From: Diaporthe sp. PMI_573
Taxonomy: Eukaryota; Ascomycota; Sordariomycetes; Diaporthales; Diaporthaceae
DNA length: 64,000 nucleotides
Direction: 5' to 3'
Assembly: GCA_021399435.1 (NCBI GenBank)
Contig: JAJTUP010000031.1
Coordinates: forward strand, 744,001 to 808,000
Shown here in pieces: positions 8,336-19,290 of the stretch (positions are counted from its first letter, which is position 1; every line of letters starts with the position of its first letter). The position numbers and the translations under genes were made by a program. The notes beneath the pieces are model-generated. The model was given only the letters and a program-made list of their open reading frames with translations, did not search any database and was not told where the DNA came from.

Positions 8336-9025
8336 ATGCCTTTCTAATTTATTATATTGTCTAGGGTTAAAGATTCTCGGGTTTCTAAATCTTCTCGTTA
8401 CTTTAAGAAGACTGAGTAAAGCAAGTCTCTTTTTGTTGCTATTGCTTCTTGTGGTTTCATTATGCCGACTTACTTGTCTTGTGAGATTAGTAAAACCCCT
8501 TGTATTGTGTTGGAGGAGGACTCTTCTTATTGTTACGAGTGTGTTCTAAAAAAGCATGGGAACTGCAACATATATGGGCTCTTGCCTGCCCAGATGCAAA
8601 AGCTTGCCGCCTAGCATAACCTAGCCGAGGCCGCATTAGATAAAGCGGAAGAAGAGTTAGAGAGGGCCGCTGTAAAGGTGTACCGACTGTGCAAGTAGCG
8701 TTGCTTGTAGGCCGAGAAGATAGCGCATACTATGTATCGGGGTATTAACACTATTGATAAGCTGGACTGTGTGGAAAAGGAGGAGGCCAAGGCTAAGTGT
8801 GTATAGATTACCGAGTAATCTGCCGAGGTTACTTATCAGAGTTCTATAGAGGAGGCTGGTGGGATGGTAGTACAGGAGGCTTGGTTGCATTCTAAGGGTG
8901 AGGTTGGTGTTTTTGACTAGAGTTCTATAGTGTTTGATGGTAGTAACTGGTTAACTTTTCTGGACATTCCTAGTGTTGGGGGCGAAAGTAGTAACATAAC
9001 TGTTGGTAGTCTGTTAAAATCCTAA
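8336..9025 (+). pseudogene. Extra antisense ORF of gypsy element 2: cysteine cluster plus helical region
   Basis: A 229-codon reading frame on the strand opposite gag-pol, starting 75 bp inside the 3' LTR, broken only by TAA/TAG codons explicable by RIP. Around codons 46-77 lies a spaced cluster: Y46-x2-C49-x6-C56-x9-C66-x2-C69-x7-C77. Y46 is TAC, one G-to-A step from a cysteine codon, so the original would be C-x2-C-x6-C-x9-C-x2-C-x7-C, reminiscent of fungal Zn2Cys6 clusters. After it come a linker (GLLPAQMQKLAA) and a charged heptad-like helix (LAEAALDKAEEELERAAVKV), then a region rich in E and S with a hydrophobic end. I infer a small zinc-binding, coiled-coil protein carried by the retroelement. 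The function is unknown; it could be DNA- or RNA-binding. It is convergent with pol. Extra antisense ORFs are known in some LTR elements, but I cannot say whether this one is described. Confidence 0.6.
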
Positions 9026-9049
9026 TATATATTTTTCCTGGTAAAGCGA

Positions 9050-9330
9050 TTAACTGGTGAATTAAAATTATGGCCGTTTCGTTAGCCTATATATCCTTGC
9101 TTAACTAGTAGAGTTATTAACTGGTTAAGTTCTTTAATTAGTTAATTAGTTTAACTAATTAATTAGGTTAACTGGTTAAGCTAGTTGACTGGTTAAGCTG
9201 GTTAACTGGTTGAGGGGGTTGATTAGTTAAGGGGGTTGACTAGTTGACTTCCTTATTTTTGTATGTTTCTTAACTGGTTGACTGGGTTAACTAGTTAAGG
9301 GGGTTGATTAGTTGGGTATCTGCTTTAACT
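9050..9330. repeat. Degenerate short-period repeat of TTAACTGGT units
   Basis: Between the convergent 3' ends of the antisense ORF and pol lies a run of repeated GGTTAACTGG, GGTTGACTAG and TTAATTAGTTAA blocks. The unit is about 9 bp and partly palindromic around GTTAAC. It reads as a simple-sequence expansion with RIP-type variation. No coding sense is seen. Confidence 0.6.
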
Positions 9331-9439
9331 AGTAGGTACTCTGGCTAGTTTATTATCCTAGCCGCTTTGTGGGCCTTGTAGACTTCCTAGGTTGACTGGT
9401 ATTATTGGGTAGCTGGTTAATTAGCCTTGTCCTGGTTGT

Positions 9440-12400
9440 CCTTGTTTTAATTATAGCCGAGTTCCTGGCCTGGTATTCTTTAAGGAGTTGCTTGTAACTA
9501 GTAAGGTTCTTGGTTGGTTTCTATGTGTTCTTGCTAGTGTTGTATTTTTTCTATTTAACAAGGTATTCCATTATTCCTTAATGTTATTATAAGTCAATAA
9601 TGCTTTCTACTTTGTATTCCTTGTTGTATTTGTTGACTGTCTTAATCTGTATCTTAAGTTTTGTGTTTTCTAGTACTGGTTTTAAAAGTGAGATATAAAA
9701 AACTGGGTGTTGTCTTATTCCTTAAGGTAGTAAAAGTTTGTAGTTAGTGTCTAAGAGTTTCTTTGAGATTTTAAATAGCCTGATCTTCTTGTAATTAAGC
9801 TTGTTGCTGGGGTGCTTGGTTTTAATATTTTGTCGGAAAAGGTAGACTTTATCTCCCTTTTTAAGAATTAGTTTCTTAATTTTTTTCTGGTTTACGTACT
9901 TGGCTATTTGTTTTTATATAAAAGAAAGTTCTTCTTAGATATTCTTTTGGATTTGCCTGATTCTTGTTGCTTTTTGTTCTGCTGATTCTGCTAATATATT
10001 GTCTAGTAGCGATTTATAGTAAGCCTTGGGCTTGTATCTATAGACTGTAAAGAAAGGTGACTGTCTAGTTGTGCTGGTTATTATGCTATTGTAGGTAAAC
10101 TATGTTAATAGTAGTAGTTCAACCTAGTTATCCTGCAACTAGTTGATGTAATATTAAAGGTATTGTTTTATAATCTAATTGATTTGTTCTGTTTGTCTAT
10201 TTGTCTGTGGGTATGCTATGGTTGAGAGCTTGTGTTTTGCTCCAAGTTGTTTTATTAGTGACTTCTAGAAGTTTAATGTAAACAGTTTGTCTCTATTTGA
10301 TACGATTTTATGTGGCATTCTGTGATTGCTTATAATGATTTGCAAGAATGTGTATGTAAGTTTTTCTGCTGTGCTGGCTTCCTTGTATGGTATGAAGTAT
10401 ATATACTTGCTTAGTCTATAAACTACTACTAGGATGCTGTTAAAGAGCACCTTAGTTAAGGGTTCTTGTGAGAGAGGTAGCTTGATAATGAAGTCTAGAC
10501 TGATAGATGACTATATAGTTGTAGGTATTGGTAGGGGTTTTAAAAGTCTATATGGTTTGTGCTTAGCTATCTTGTTCTTGTTGTAAGAGTTGTATTACCT
10601 GATGATTTCTTTTGTTCTTTGTCTAAGGTTTGGGATCTAGTGAGTTTATTAGATCCTTTTGACTATTACTGATACGCCTTGGTGTCTATATACTAGGGCT
10701 TTATATATTTCCTTAATTAGGTTGTCTTGTTCTCCAGGATTGGTAGGTATTTTCTTGGGTGTGGTGTTGACTCTAAATATAGCGTTAAGTTCTTGGTTAA
10801 GTATAAGGCTCCTGTCTTCTTAAGTTTTAAAGATTGTTTATTTAGTAGGAGATTCCTTGTTTTAGTAGTTAGGTTGCCTGCTAAGAGTATCTACTTAAGT
10901 ATTCTTGATTCTATCTATGTGTATAACCTTGATGTTAAACTATGAGAGGAATTCTATATATCTGACTTGTCTCTTGTTGAGTTGCTTGGTTATGGTAAAG
11001 GTTGTTAGGTTCTTGTGATCTATGTAGAGCTTAATCTATTTCTTGGCTTCGATAAGGTAGTGTTGCTATTCCTGAAATACGTATATTATTGCTATGAATT
11101 CCTTGTCTGGTGTGGCGTAGCAAGTTTCTGGTTTATTGAATTTCTTACTAAAGTTTGTGATGATGTATACTTGTCCTTAGTTATTCCTTTGGGTAAGTTT
11201 TCTGCCTGCTGTGTTGTTAGAGGCATCTATATATATCTTAAATTCCTTGGTAAGATCTGCTTCTTTAAGTACTAGTTTTTTGGTAACTTTGTCCTTAATT
11301 TTGTCGAATACTTGTTAAGTTTCTTTTGTCTATTTAAATGTTTGTTCCTTCTTGGTGAGATCTGTGAGGGGCTTGTAGATATTACTGTAGTTTTAGATAA
11401 ACTATTTGTAGAAGTTGGCGTATTTAAGGAATACTCTAATGTCTTTGATGTATATTAGTGTTGGCCATTTCTTAATTACTTAAACCTTGTCTTTTTGCAT
11501 CCTGATAAGTCTAGGTTTAATGGTATATTTAAGGTAGTCGACTTTCTAAACGTGGAAAAAGCTCTTCTTAGGTTCTACTAGGAGATTTGTGTCCTGAAGC
11601 TTCTGAAGTACTAGCTTGACGTATTTTTTGTATTCTTTGAGGGTTTGTAAGAAGATGAGGATATTGTCTAGATAGGCGATAACGATAATATTGAGGTATT
11701 TGTGTAGGACCTGATTGATTATTTCCTAAAATGATGCTAGTGTGTTGGTTAATCTAAATGGCATAACTATGTATTTGTAGTGTCTGTAGCGTGTCTAGAA
11801 TGCTATCTTTCATTCTTTTCCTTTCTTTATTTAGATGAGGTTGTAGGCTTTTTTAAGGTTGAGGGCTGTAAACTATTGTGCTCCTTGTAGTTGGTCTTGT
11901 AGTTCTTTAATAAGGGGTAGAAGGTACTGATTCTTAATAGTAATGTTGTTAAGTTGTTGGTAGTCTATGTAAAGTTGTGGCTTGCCGTTTTTCTTAGGTA
12001 CAAATAGAATCAGGTATCTTGCCGGTAATCTCAAAGGTTAAATGTATTCTTTTTTAAGGTTTTTGTCAAGGTACTCCCTGAGTACCTTGAGTTTTTCTTT
12101 ATTAAGTCTGTAGATTTTGTGAAACTTTAGTGTCTTTCCTTCTTGTATGGGGATCTCGTGGTTTTATTAACTGTGTTTGGGGATTCTTGTGTTAAGTTTT
12201 TCTTGAAATACTTTCCTGAATTTGTGGTATTTTCTTGGTATCTATTTAAATCTTCCTGGTATGCTTTGTTTCCTGCGCTAATGTAGGTAGAGGAGATATT
12301 GCTTTGTCTCCTGTTTGTAAGTAGTGCTGTGTGTTAATTAACTTTGGCCTTTTTTTAAGGTTTTTGAGTGGTCTGATCCTTCTCTGTTTTCCTAAAGCTG

Positions 12401-13950
12401 AGTTTCTTTCTGACTGCTTCTAGAGGTACTTGTGGGTTTGTTTGAGTACGTTTCTTTGCTGTCCTTAGTGACTAAACTCCGTCCCATACTGTTGATTATA
12501 ACCTTTTTCTGGGAAACAGTATTGTCTTAAAAGATCTGGCTAGTGGTTTAATTAATTTGGGGATTTATGGCTCTTAGCCACGGAAGTTCTAAGATTAGTT
12601 TGTGTTGTACTGTATTTGTGATGTCTAGAGTTATAGAAGTTTTGTGTCCTTAGATTGAGACAGGTAGATAATTAGTCTCTATGTTGATTACTTTGTTCCT
12701 GTATCTTACTTTTATGCTTTCTATGGTATTAAGTCTGTAGGGGTCTTTCTTTTAATGCCATGGGATCTCGTCCCTGTTGATGATTTTGGGTGATATAAAG
12801 TTGTCCTGAGTGCCACTGTCTAACAGTGTGCTGTATGTTTTTCCATTGATTTCTGTTTTTAGTAGAATGTGTGCGTAGTTGCTTATCTGTGTTGCATATA
12901 GAGACCATTGGTCTATGATCAACTGTTATCTCTTTACAGGCAATTGTTGTCTTTTCTCAATTTTTATTAGATCTTGATCTAGGCTTTTGTAGTATATTGT
13001 TTCTTTGATTGGTTGTAGTGCCAGCTTATTAGCTTGTATTTCCTGTAAATGGGGTATTTTGGTGATCTGTAGTCTTGGGGTTGTTGTCTGCTGTATAAGC
13101 ATTCTAGTGGGAGTTGAGGGTTTAAGGTAAGAATAGCGTAGGCCTTATCCTTGTTATGTTTGCTAGGTTTCCAGTAGTAGAGCTTGTCTTCTTTATACAC
13201 CCTGGTGATAGGTTCTTTATCAAAGCATTGGGGAAACAGGTTGAACTTGGCTTTCTCCCTAAAATGAGTGTGGCAGAGATTCTGGATACAGGAGGCCTAG
13301 GAGATTTCTTTATACTCTGGGTGTCCTGGCTATAGGCGTGGTTTGTCGCCCATTCTTTGCTTCTCCAGGGGTTAGTTGAGTTCTTTGATTGTTTGAGCTG
13401 TCTGGATTTCTGTGATAGCGATTCTAGTGGTACTGGTGTCTGGAGCAATAGGGATGTTGCATCTTAGGTATTTTTCGGGGTTTTTGTTGGGGTTTTCGGT
13501 AGGGTCTTTGTTTTGCTTTATTGGTTGGTTAGTTTGTGGCAGACTGCCTTCTTTTTAGGCATCTTTCTGGGAGTCATTTGTTTCCATATATTTGTTGTTT
13601 GAATAATTCAAGTCACTGTTGTTTATTACTGTGTCGTTTAGTGGTCCTCGTTTTTCTATAGCTAATTATCTTTCCTGTCAAGGTTTCTTGGGAAATTATT
13701 TAGAGGCTTCTTTCTCTGAAAGGTGTAGTATACACTAATTGTCGAAACAGAAGATCTAATTAAGGGTTCCGTGTTGTTTATCAATATTTGCTACTTTCTT
13801 GGGAATAGGTGGTAAGTTGTCTGGATTTTTGGGTTCCTGCTTGTTAGGGTGGATTAGATATTTTATATAAAGGTTGGGTTGATAGATGTAGTTAGTCCTG
13901 CCTTTTGGGTATACCAGACATTGTTTATTAAGTGAGTAGCTACACTGCTT
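9440..13950 (-). pseudogene. gypsy 2 pol: protease, RT, RNase H, integrase, chromodomain
   Basis: Minus-strand frame fragments give the order. RT: YLNIIVIAYLDNILIF near 11640-11700, the YxDD box now YLDN. Integrase core: 10265-10450, with VVYRLSKYIYFIPYKEAST and SNHRMPHKIVSNRDKLF, matching the DRLTKxxHFIP...ANHGxPxxIxSDRD pattern in which the catalytic aspartates are hit (SDRD reads SNRD). Chromodomain, about 9440-9620: ESIIDL, EYLVK, KKYNTSKNT, KPTKNLTSYKQLLKEYQAR, a clear K-W-K-G-Y-type chromodomain, so the element belongs to the chromovirus lineage. The element is inactive through nonsense and catalytic loss. Internal boundaries are approximate. Confidence 0.8.
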
Positions 13951-14990
13951 GGGTAGCTTTTATTGTTGGGTTATGTTGACTTATTGTTATTCTTTTGGAA
14001 CTAGCTTCTATTGTTTTTTAGGCTGGCGGTATTTTTTTACAAAGTATCTAGGCTTTCTGCAGTTGTAGCATTTCTTGCTGGTTGGTTTTTATTATGCTAC
14101 GTTGAGTTTTATAGGGCCTAAATGAGTTCTGCTAGCTGTGCTGTTGTATCTCTGCTGGTGTCGGGGTTGATGGTTGTTGTGGAAGCTACTACTATACTAG
14201 TACTTCCTTTCTGTGTTTGGCTGGTTTTAAGGCTTCTACGAGTTGTTAGGTGTCTTGTGCTATTATTCCTGCCTTTGTTTAAAGAGGCAATTGTTGATAC
14301 GCATAGCTATAGATATATATTTGGCAAAGTTATTAGGTTGGTCTAGCTTGGTAATTTCGTTCTTAATATCCTCCTTGAGTCCTTTGTAAAACTAGCTTAT
14401 AAGTGTATCTTCTTCCTAACTGATATGGGTGGTGAGTTGTTTAAAGTAGGCCGTATAGGTTAATGTTGACCTAGTCTGTCTAAGCTACATAAGCTACCTT
14501 TTAGTAGTCCTGTCTTTATTGGGGTCTCTAAAAGCGTCCTTGAGAGCTTGCTTAAAATAGTTAAAGGTTTTAAAGATTTTCTTGGTGTTATTGTCTTAAT
14601 CTTTCTTATTATTCTCTAGATAATCTTTTAGGGTTGGTTTAAACTATACAAGTGTGTTTCCTTTAAGGCAATGTTTAGTAAAGATAATCTTATTATGATA
14701 GGTTTTAAACTAGAGGTAGTTATGCTTAAAGTAGGCATGATACTATATGAGGAACCCTTAAAGGGTTTCCTTGTCTTTCTTATAGGGGCCGGGCTTGTCT
14801 ATTTTGAAAGCCTTGGCTTGCTGGAGGGTATAGAGATGTATGATCTCCTGCTGGAGTTGGCCAATCTGATTACCTATTTCCTTAATAGGGTCAGCCTTGG
14901 TTTGGGCAACCTGGGAGGCGGTAGGAGTCTAAGGTGCCATTATGTTGTTAATATTATACAGTCGGTAATTATATAGCCGTACTGAATAAG
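13950..14990 (-). pseudogene. gypsy 2 gag with CCHC zinc knuckle
   Basis: The minus-strand region between the 5' LTR and pol. At about 14041-14080 it reads KKCYNCRKPRYFVKKYR, a C-x2-C-x4-H-x4-C knuckle in which the histidine and last cysteine are replaced by tyrosine, as expected from RIP of CAC and TGC. The same region aligns with gag of the element at 60080, and its antisense ORFs resemble those of that copy, showing shared ancestry. The plus-strand ORFs at 14122 and 14671 are antisense shadows. Confidence 0.7.
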
Positions 14991-15001
14991 AGTTGTTAAA
15001 A

Positions 15002-15494
15002 TGTAATAATTATACTAAACCTTTATAGGGTTTAGTAGGTAACCTATAGGGTTTATATTAGTAATACGGCGTAGAGATAATACTTGACTGTGTAGTATAA
15101 GATACGATGATTTTTTGAGTATAATTACTAGCTGGGAGGCTATCTAGTTGTTAGACTAAATACTTAGATTGACGACTGGAGAGTCTGTTCTATAAAAGCT
15201 ATCTACTATGGTGATAACTATGTCCTTATATGTCTTAACTCTTTATCTATTATTTGATGATGGACCGTATAGACTGCTTGTTGACTGGCGCGGTCTAGCC
15301 TTGCAGTCGTCTAGACCATTTGTTGGTCCTGTTGGTCTACTCTGGTTAGTGGGTTTCTGACCCTAACCCTAGCCTTGGCATGCTTTGCTGACTTTGCCCT
15401 TAAGTGCCTGCGGGGTTGCGTTGTGGTATCTGGTTCTAATTGCCGGGGTTATTGAAACGGGTCTCTTGGGTGCCACGCCTGTTGGTTTATAACA
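15002..15494 (-). repeat. 5' LTR of gypsy element 2
   Basis: 493 bp; on the minus strand begins TGTTATAAACCAACAGG and ends TAATTATTACA. Followed on the plus strand by the CCCTA duplication (15495-15499). The sequence directly inside (minus strand TTTTAACAACTCTTATTCAG) is the likely primer-binding region. It is shared with the element at 60023, but I cannot match it to a tRNA. Confidence 0.85.
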
Positions 15495-15499
15495 CCCTA

Positions 15500-17800
15500 G
15501 CTTTACTGCTGCTAGCTCTGATAAACCCTTTATCTAGTAAGTCTCTTAACATTTTCTTAAGGACCAGTAGTTCCTCATACAATATGCTGTAAAGTAGTCT
15601 AAAGGGCACAAGCACCTCCCTTTCCTACATATCCTTCTTTAGATAGATTTTATAGTCCACCCCTAGCTTGTAGGGGTTTAGCTTATCTACCTCCTTCTTT
15701 ATAAATAGTAGCAGAAGGTTATAAAATTCCAGCAGGATCCTTTTGCAGAGCTCCAGTTCTAATTTAGGTTCACGCCTTTATAGGGCCTTATTTACATCCT
15801 CTAGGGATACTATAAAAATCGCTAGTTTTATAGTAGACTTCCCGTAAACCCTCTTAATTCTCCAAATATGGGACATAAATATTAACTCTACTATAAGTAT
15901 AGCCTCTTCTAGCTCCTTTAGCCAGCTCGTCTTCTACCTCTAACTAGTATACACCACCCAGGTTTTCGCGCACCTATACTAGATTTTCCACTTATATAGG
16001 ACAGAATATACGTAATTAGTCACCAGCCATAGCTTTCCTAGTACTACTAGGAACTCTAATTTTGGAATAATATAGGTATATACAGGTTTCTTATACCCTC
16101 TAATTTCCATAAAGAACCTTACAATTCCCTAGGTAATTATGTTAGTAATTTAAGGGGTTACCCCTTTGATTTCCCTCAGCTTAATAGGCTATATAGGTAT
16201 ACTAATACATTCTACTACTTCCTTGTTTATTATAGCAAAGTACTCACAGCCCTTATCTACTAGAGCAATCTTCTAGTCCACATTATTAATAATTATATAG
16301 ATAAGAATAGATTCTATTTCTGCTACCTGGGGGGCTATTTACAAGCAAGTATTCTTCCTCTACCCTAGGGCCTATCTTTACTCTAGAGCTACTCGTTTCC
16401 CAAGTTATTTACATTAGAACCCTCTTTCTATTTATTAGAGAGCTTGGGGTATATAATTTAGATTGAGTTGAGTCGTGTTACTACTAGCCCTTCTGATTAG
16501 GCTGGGTTCTAGGGTAGCGTGTACGGGCATTCTCTTTAGAAGTAACCCGAGGCGCTACATCGGCCATACAATTCTTTCTAGAATTATACTTCGCGCTCTT
16601 TTTTAGAGACCTACTTAGCTTGCTAGTATTAGGGTGCTGATCTAGTGGTTCTGACTACTAGGGCTTGTTTTCTACCTTTTTCCTTACAGGAACCTCTTTT
16701 CGTAAAGTAATTTATGTATATACTAGTATCGCCCTTGTGGTCTACTATATTAGAGTTGCTATTTACTGGTATTGCGGGGCTGGTTGTTGGTTGGGTTAGG
16801 ACGGGAACTGCTTCTAAGGCTACAGTATATCTTCTCTAGTATTAGTTAGCTATACTTCTAAATTCCTAGGTCTGCTTAAACCACCATGCTACTCTTTATA
16901 CTTCCTGTATATATTCTTTAAAGTTTGTTGGAAGTAACATAGTAATCAACTTGCTCTTTAGAGTATCCGACATTCTTTAGTATAACTAGGCCAACCAGGA
17001 TTTGTCATCTTACACATAGCTACCAGCCCTTGCTAAGGCGCTCTCGAAGTCTATAATAAACTCTCCGAAGCACTGTCTATCCCTTTACCGGCATCTTACT
17101 AAGTCGTCTTGCCCCTTTTCCTTATATAGAATGGTAGAGAACATTCTATCTATATAGGAAACCAGCCTCCTAGGGTTAAAGTCTCTATTAATTCCTCCGT
17201 TTTCCTAGAAGACCCGGATCTTTAACTTCTACTCGCTCCCTAAGTACTGATAAATACTATACTAGGCCTCTAGCTTCCCTCTAATGTATCTAGCAGGCCC
17301 GTCAACTTCCAGTTTCAAGATTAGAGAAGCTTGAAAATTGATATATTTATGCGGTTTCCCGTTCTACTGCGGCTATGATAAGGCCTTGTGTAAGGGGCCT
17401 AATGGCGCTGCCTGGAAGGTAATGTTTGGCATCTGTTTAAGGCCTCTAGGGTTGTGCTCTGTTGGGCTGATGTTTGCTGCCGTGGGGTTATTTACCAGAG
17501 AGGTTGGGGTGGCTGTAGGGCTTGCATTCTGACTAAGGAGCAGAGCCCTTAGGTCTTGTATAGATTCCTGAACGATGTAGGTAGTAACTGCTGCTATGCT
17601 TTCGTTTGCCTAGCATACCATATCTACCATCACGCCTTGTTCCAGTACTGCTCTTATAGCTTGTCTAAAACCTGCACTAGTGATGACACGGTCGAGGAAG
17701 GCTCTTTTCTATACGTTAAAGGCGGTTCCTGATGATTCTTGGTCATCTTTTGGATTATTCCCAGCATTAGATATCTTTCTTTTCCACACAATCCCTTACG
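15500..17800 (-). pseudogene. gypsy 1 gag, protease and start of RT
   Basis: Minus-strand frame with RIP-type stops. Near 17100 it reads RLVSYIDRMFSTILYKEKGQ, then FGEFIIDFESALARAG, then MSDTLKSKLITMLLP, the spacing of a gypsy capsid domain. At 15510-15580 EELLVLKKMLRDLLDKGFIR matches the conserved start of gypsy RT (ELxxL...LxKGFIRPSxSP). The middle holds the protease and linker, too decayed to delimit. The remainder of pol lies at 5850-7763 on the other side of element 2. Confidence 0.7.
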
Positions 17801-17809
17801 CCACAAAAT

Positions 17810-18019
17810 TGTAAAGGAAGGTAAGGAGATCAAACCTTATGTGACGGGGTTTGAATGAGGTGAATACCTTATTAGCCTGTAGCTAAGCTAGGTTTGATAA
17901 AGAGAAGAAGGAAAGAACAGAAAGCGAAAAAAGCCTGGATTCTGGGGCTTTTATCCCGGAATCCCCTGATAAAGCCTCGGGGGCCCGAGCCCCACATTTC
18001 CCGGGCCACGCCCGTTACA
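17810..18019 (-). repeat. 5' LTR of gypsy element 1
   Basis: On the minus strand it begins TGTAACGGGCGTGGCCCGGG and ends CCTTTACA, about 210 bp, directly upstream of the gag remnant. The 5' half is a conspicuous GC island in AT-rich surroundings. Its start resembles that of the LTR of gypsy element 3 (TGTAACGGCCGGGCGG). No second copy is found near 5838, so the element has lost its 3' end. Confidence 0.55.
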
Positions 18020-19290
18020 CGTAGGGGAAAAACAAGTCAAGCTTAATGCAAGAAAAGAGAAAATAAAGATACTTATACAGACCTTAAAGAAACGCGAGAG
18101 TAAGGCTCTATTACTAATAGCAAAGACTATAGAGATAGAATAGCAATTTCGTACTTCCAAAGAAATCAAAAAACAACTAGAAAAAAAGTTAAAGAGGCTA
18201 GAAGAGATCAATAGCTAGATTCTCTAAATAGAGAGAATAAAGAAAGCAGAAATGTCAGTCTTTTTCAGGCTCCATCGTTTTTAAAGTAGCTAATCTCACA
18301 GCCGTAAGCAGTATCAAAAAGCTTAGCAGACTCTTTATTAGTATGTATAAGCTGACAAAGGACTACTTTAGTAGCAATCTACCAGATCATATATATAATA
18401 ATACTAGTAACTAGGAAAAACTTCAAAGCTATGTTATAGTCTTCCATCTATATAAGATTCCGCTACTATTATCTAACTTGCTATAAGCTAAGTAAATATA
18501 AATCACTACAATATTAGTAGTACTTGGTCATTATCTTGTAGAGCAGATTTTCCAACTACTCTATATCCTAGAAGAAGGGGGCAAGCTAAACAACCTCCTT
18601 AGTAATGTCGCTGATAAAGACCCTAAAAGGGAGGCATTTCTCCACTTAATACTATTAGCTACTCTTACTCCTAAGAAGCACCAGGGAAATAGCCAGAAGT
18701 ATATTTAGGGCGTTCTTTAGATTGTCTTCTCTAACATAAAGCTATTACTAGAAGATAAAAAGTATGAAAGTTTCTGGCAGAAACTCGAGAATCTCTATAC
18801 GCGCTGTTGCAAGATCTAGTCTAAGATACAGCTCTTAGAGGACAAGGTCGACTAGAGCCTTAAAGTCAATAAGCCCGAGACTTGGGACTTCTTGGAGCTC
18901 CCATACATAGTGGAAGACATGAATCGTGCCAGTAGTAGTAACTAGACTATAGGAGCGTCAAAGGCTTCTCTAGGGCATTAATCAAATAGCCCTATCTCTC
19001 CTCCTTCCCAATAGTCAAGCAATATAGTTAACTAGTAGAAAGTTAATATTAATAACATCGTGGGGCTAGTATAGCTATACTTCTTTTTGGTTAGGAAATA
19101 CGAGATAGAGTTGTTGGTAAAGGGCTTTGCCCTTAGAGGTATAGAGATTAAGGTAGCTAAGAGTAAAGCGTTAAGCCTTAGGTGTGAACGGAGGAAAAGA
19201 AACAGACTGTTGCTTATTTAGAAGAGTGTAGCCGATGGTAGCAAGGCTGACAACTCCTTTTTATCCCTAAATGGGTCTGTCGAGCTACAA
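18020..19290 (+). pseudogene. Long RIP-degraded ORF of unknown family with N-terminal coiled coil
   Basis: I do not recognise the product. The plus strand carries a protein-like frame interrupted almost only by TAG and TAA. The first part (about 18050-18280) is lysine/glutamate-rich and helical, e.g. SKEIKKQLEKKLKRLEEIN. After a frame change the rest (about 18330-19200) reads as a folded domain with KRFxxL-like segments: EQIFQLLYILEEGGKLNNLL, REAFLHLILLATLTPKK, YESFWQKLENLYTRC, KPETWDFLELPYIVEDMNR. A serine/glutamine-rich linker and a basic end (RCERRKRNRLLL) follow. It lies just outside the 5' LTR of gypsy 1, so it is not part of that element. It could be a host gene that was duplicated, or part of another mobile element. 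Confidence 0.45.

Larger units (their letters stand above)
7769..15494 (-). mobile_element. Ty3/gypsy chromovirus, element 2, complete with both LTRs
   Basis: A 7726-bp element bounded by 493-bp direct repeats and a 5-bp duplication, CCCTA. On the minus strand the LTRs start TGTTATAAACC. Gene order on that strand is gag with zinc knuckle, protease, RT, RNase H, integrase, chromodomain. A separate plus-strand ORF lies inside the 3' LTR (8336-9025). The two LTRs differ mainly by C/T and G/A transitions in CpA/TpG context, so their divergence reflects RIP and not age. The element at 59542 onward belongs to the same family. It sits inside gypsy 1 and is therefore younger than that insertion. Confidence 0.85.
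5838..18019 (-). mobile_element. Ty3/gypsy element 1, interrupted and 3'-truncated
   Basis: A minus-strand gypsy element whose 5' LTR is 17810-18019 and whose gag, protease and RT start lie at 15500-17800. The frame resumes at 7763 and continues through RT, RNase H and into the integrase zinc-binding region, ending abruptly at about 5850 next to the pogo element. Gypsy element 2 (7769-15494) splits it inside the RT with a CCCTA target duplication (7764-7768 and 15495-15499). On the minus strand the RT reads LLDKGFIRASSSK before the insertion and RAPIIFVWKLGGGLWFC after it. A 252-bp insertion splits the RT/RNase H region at 6888-7139. No 3' LTR is found. Confidence 0.75.

Noticed and set aside
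9050..9330. CRISPR-like array
   Set aside because: Units are contiguous with no spacers, and this is a eukaryotic genome. No CRISPR array is present in the window.
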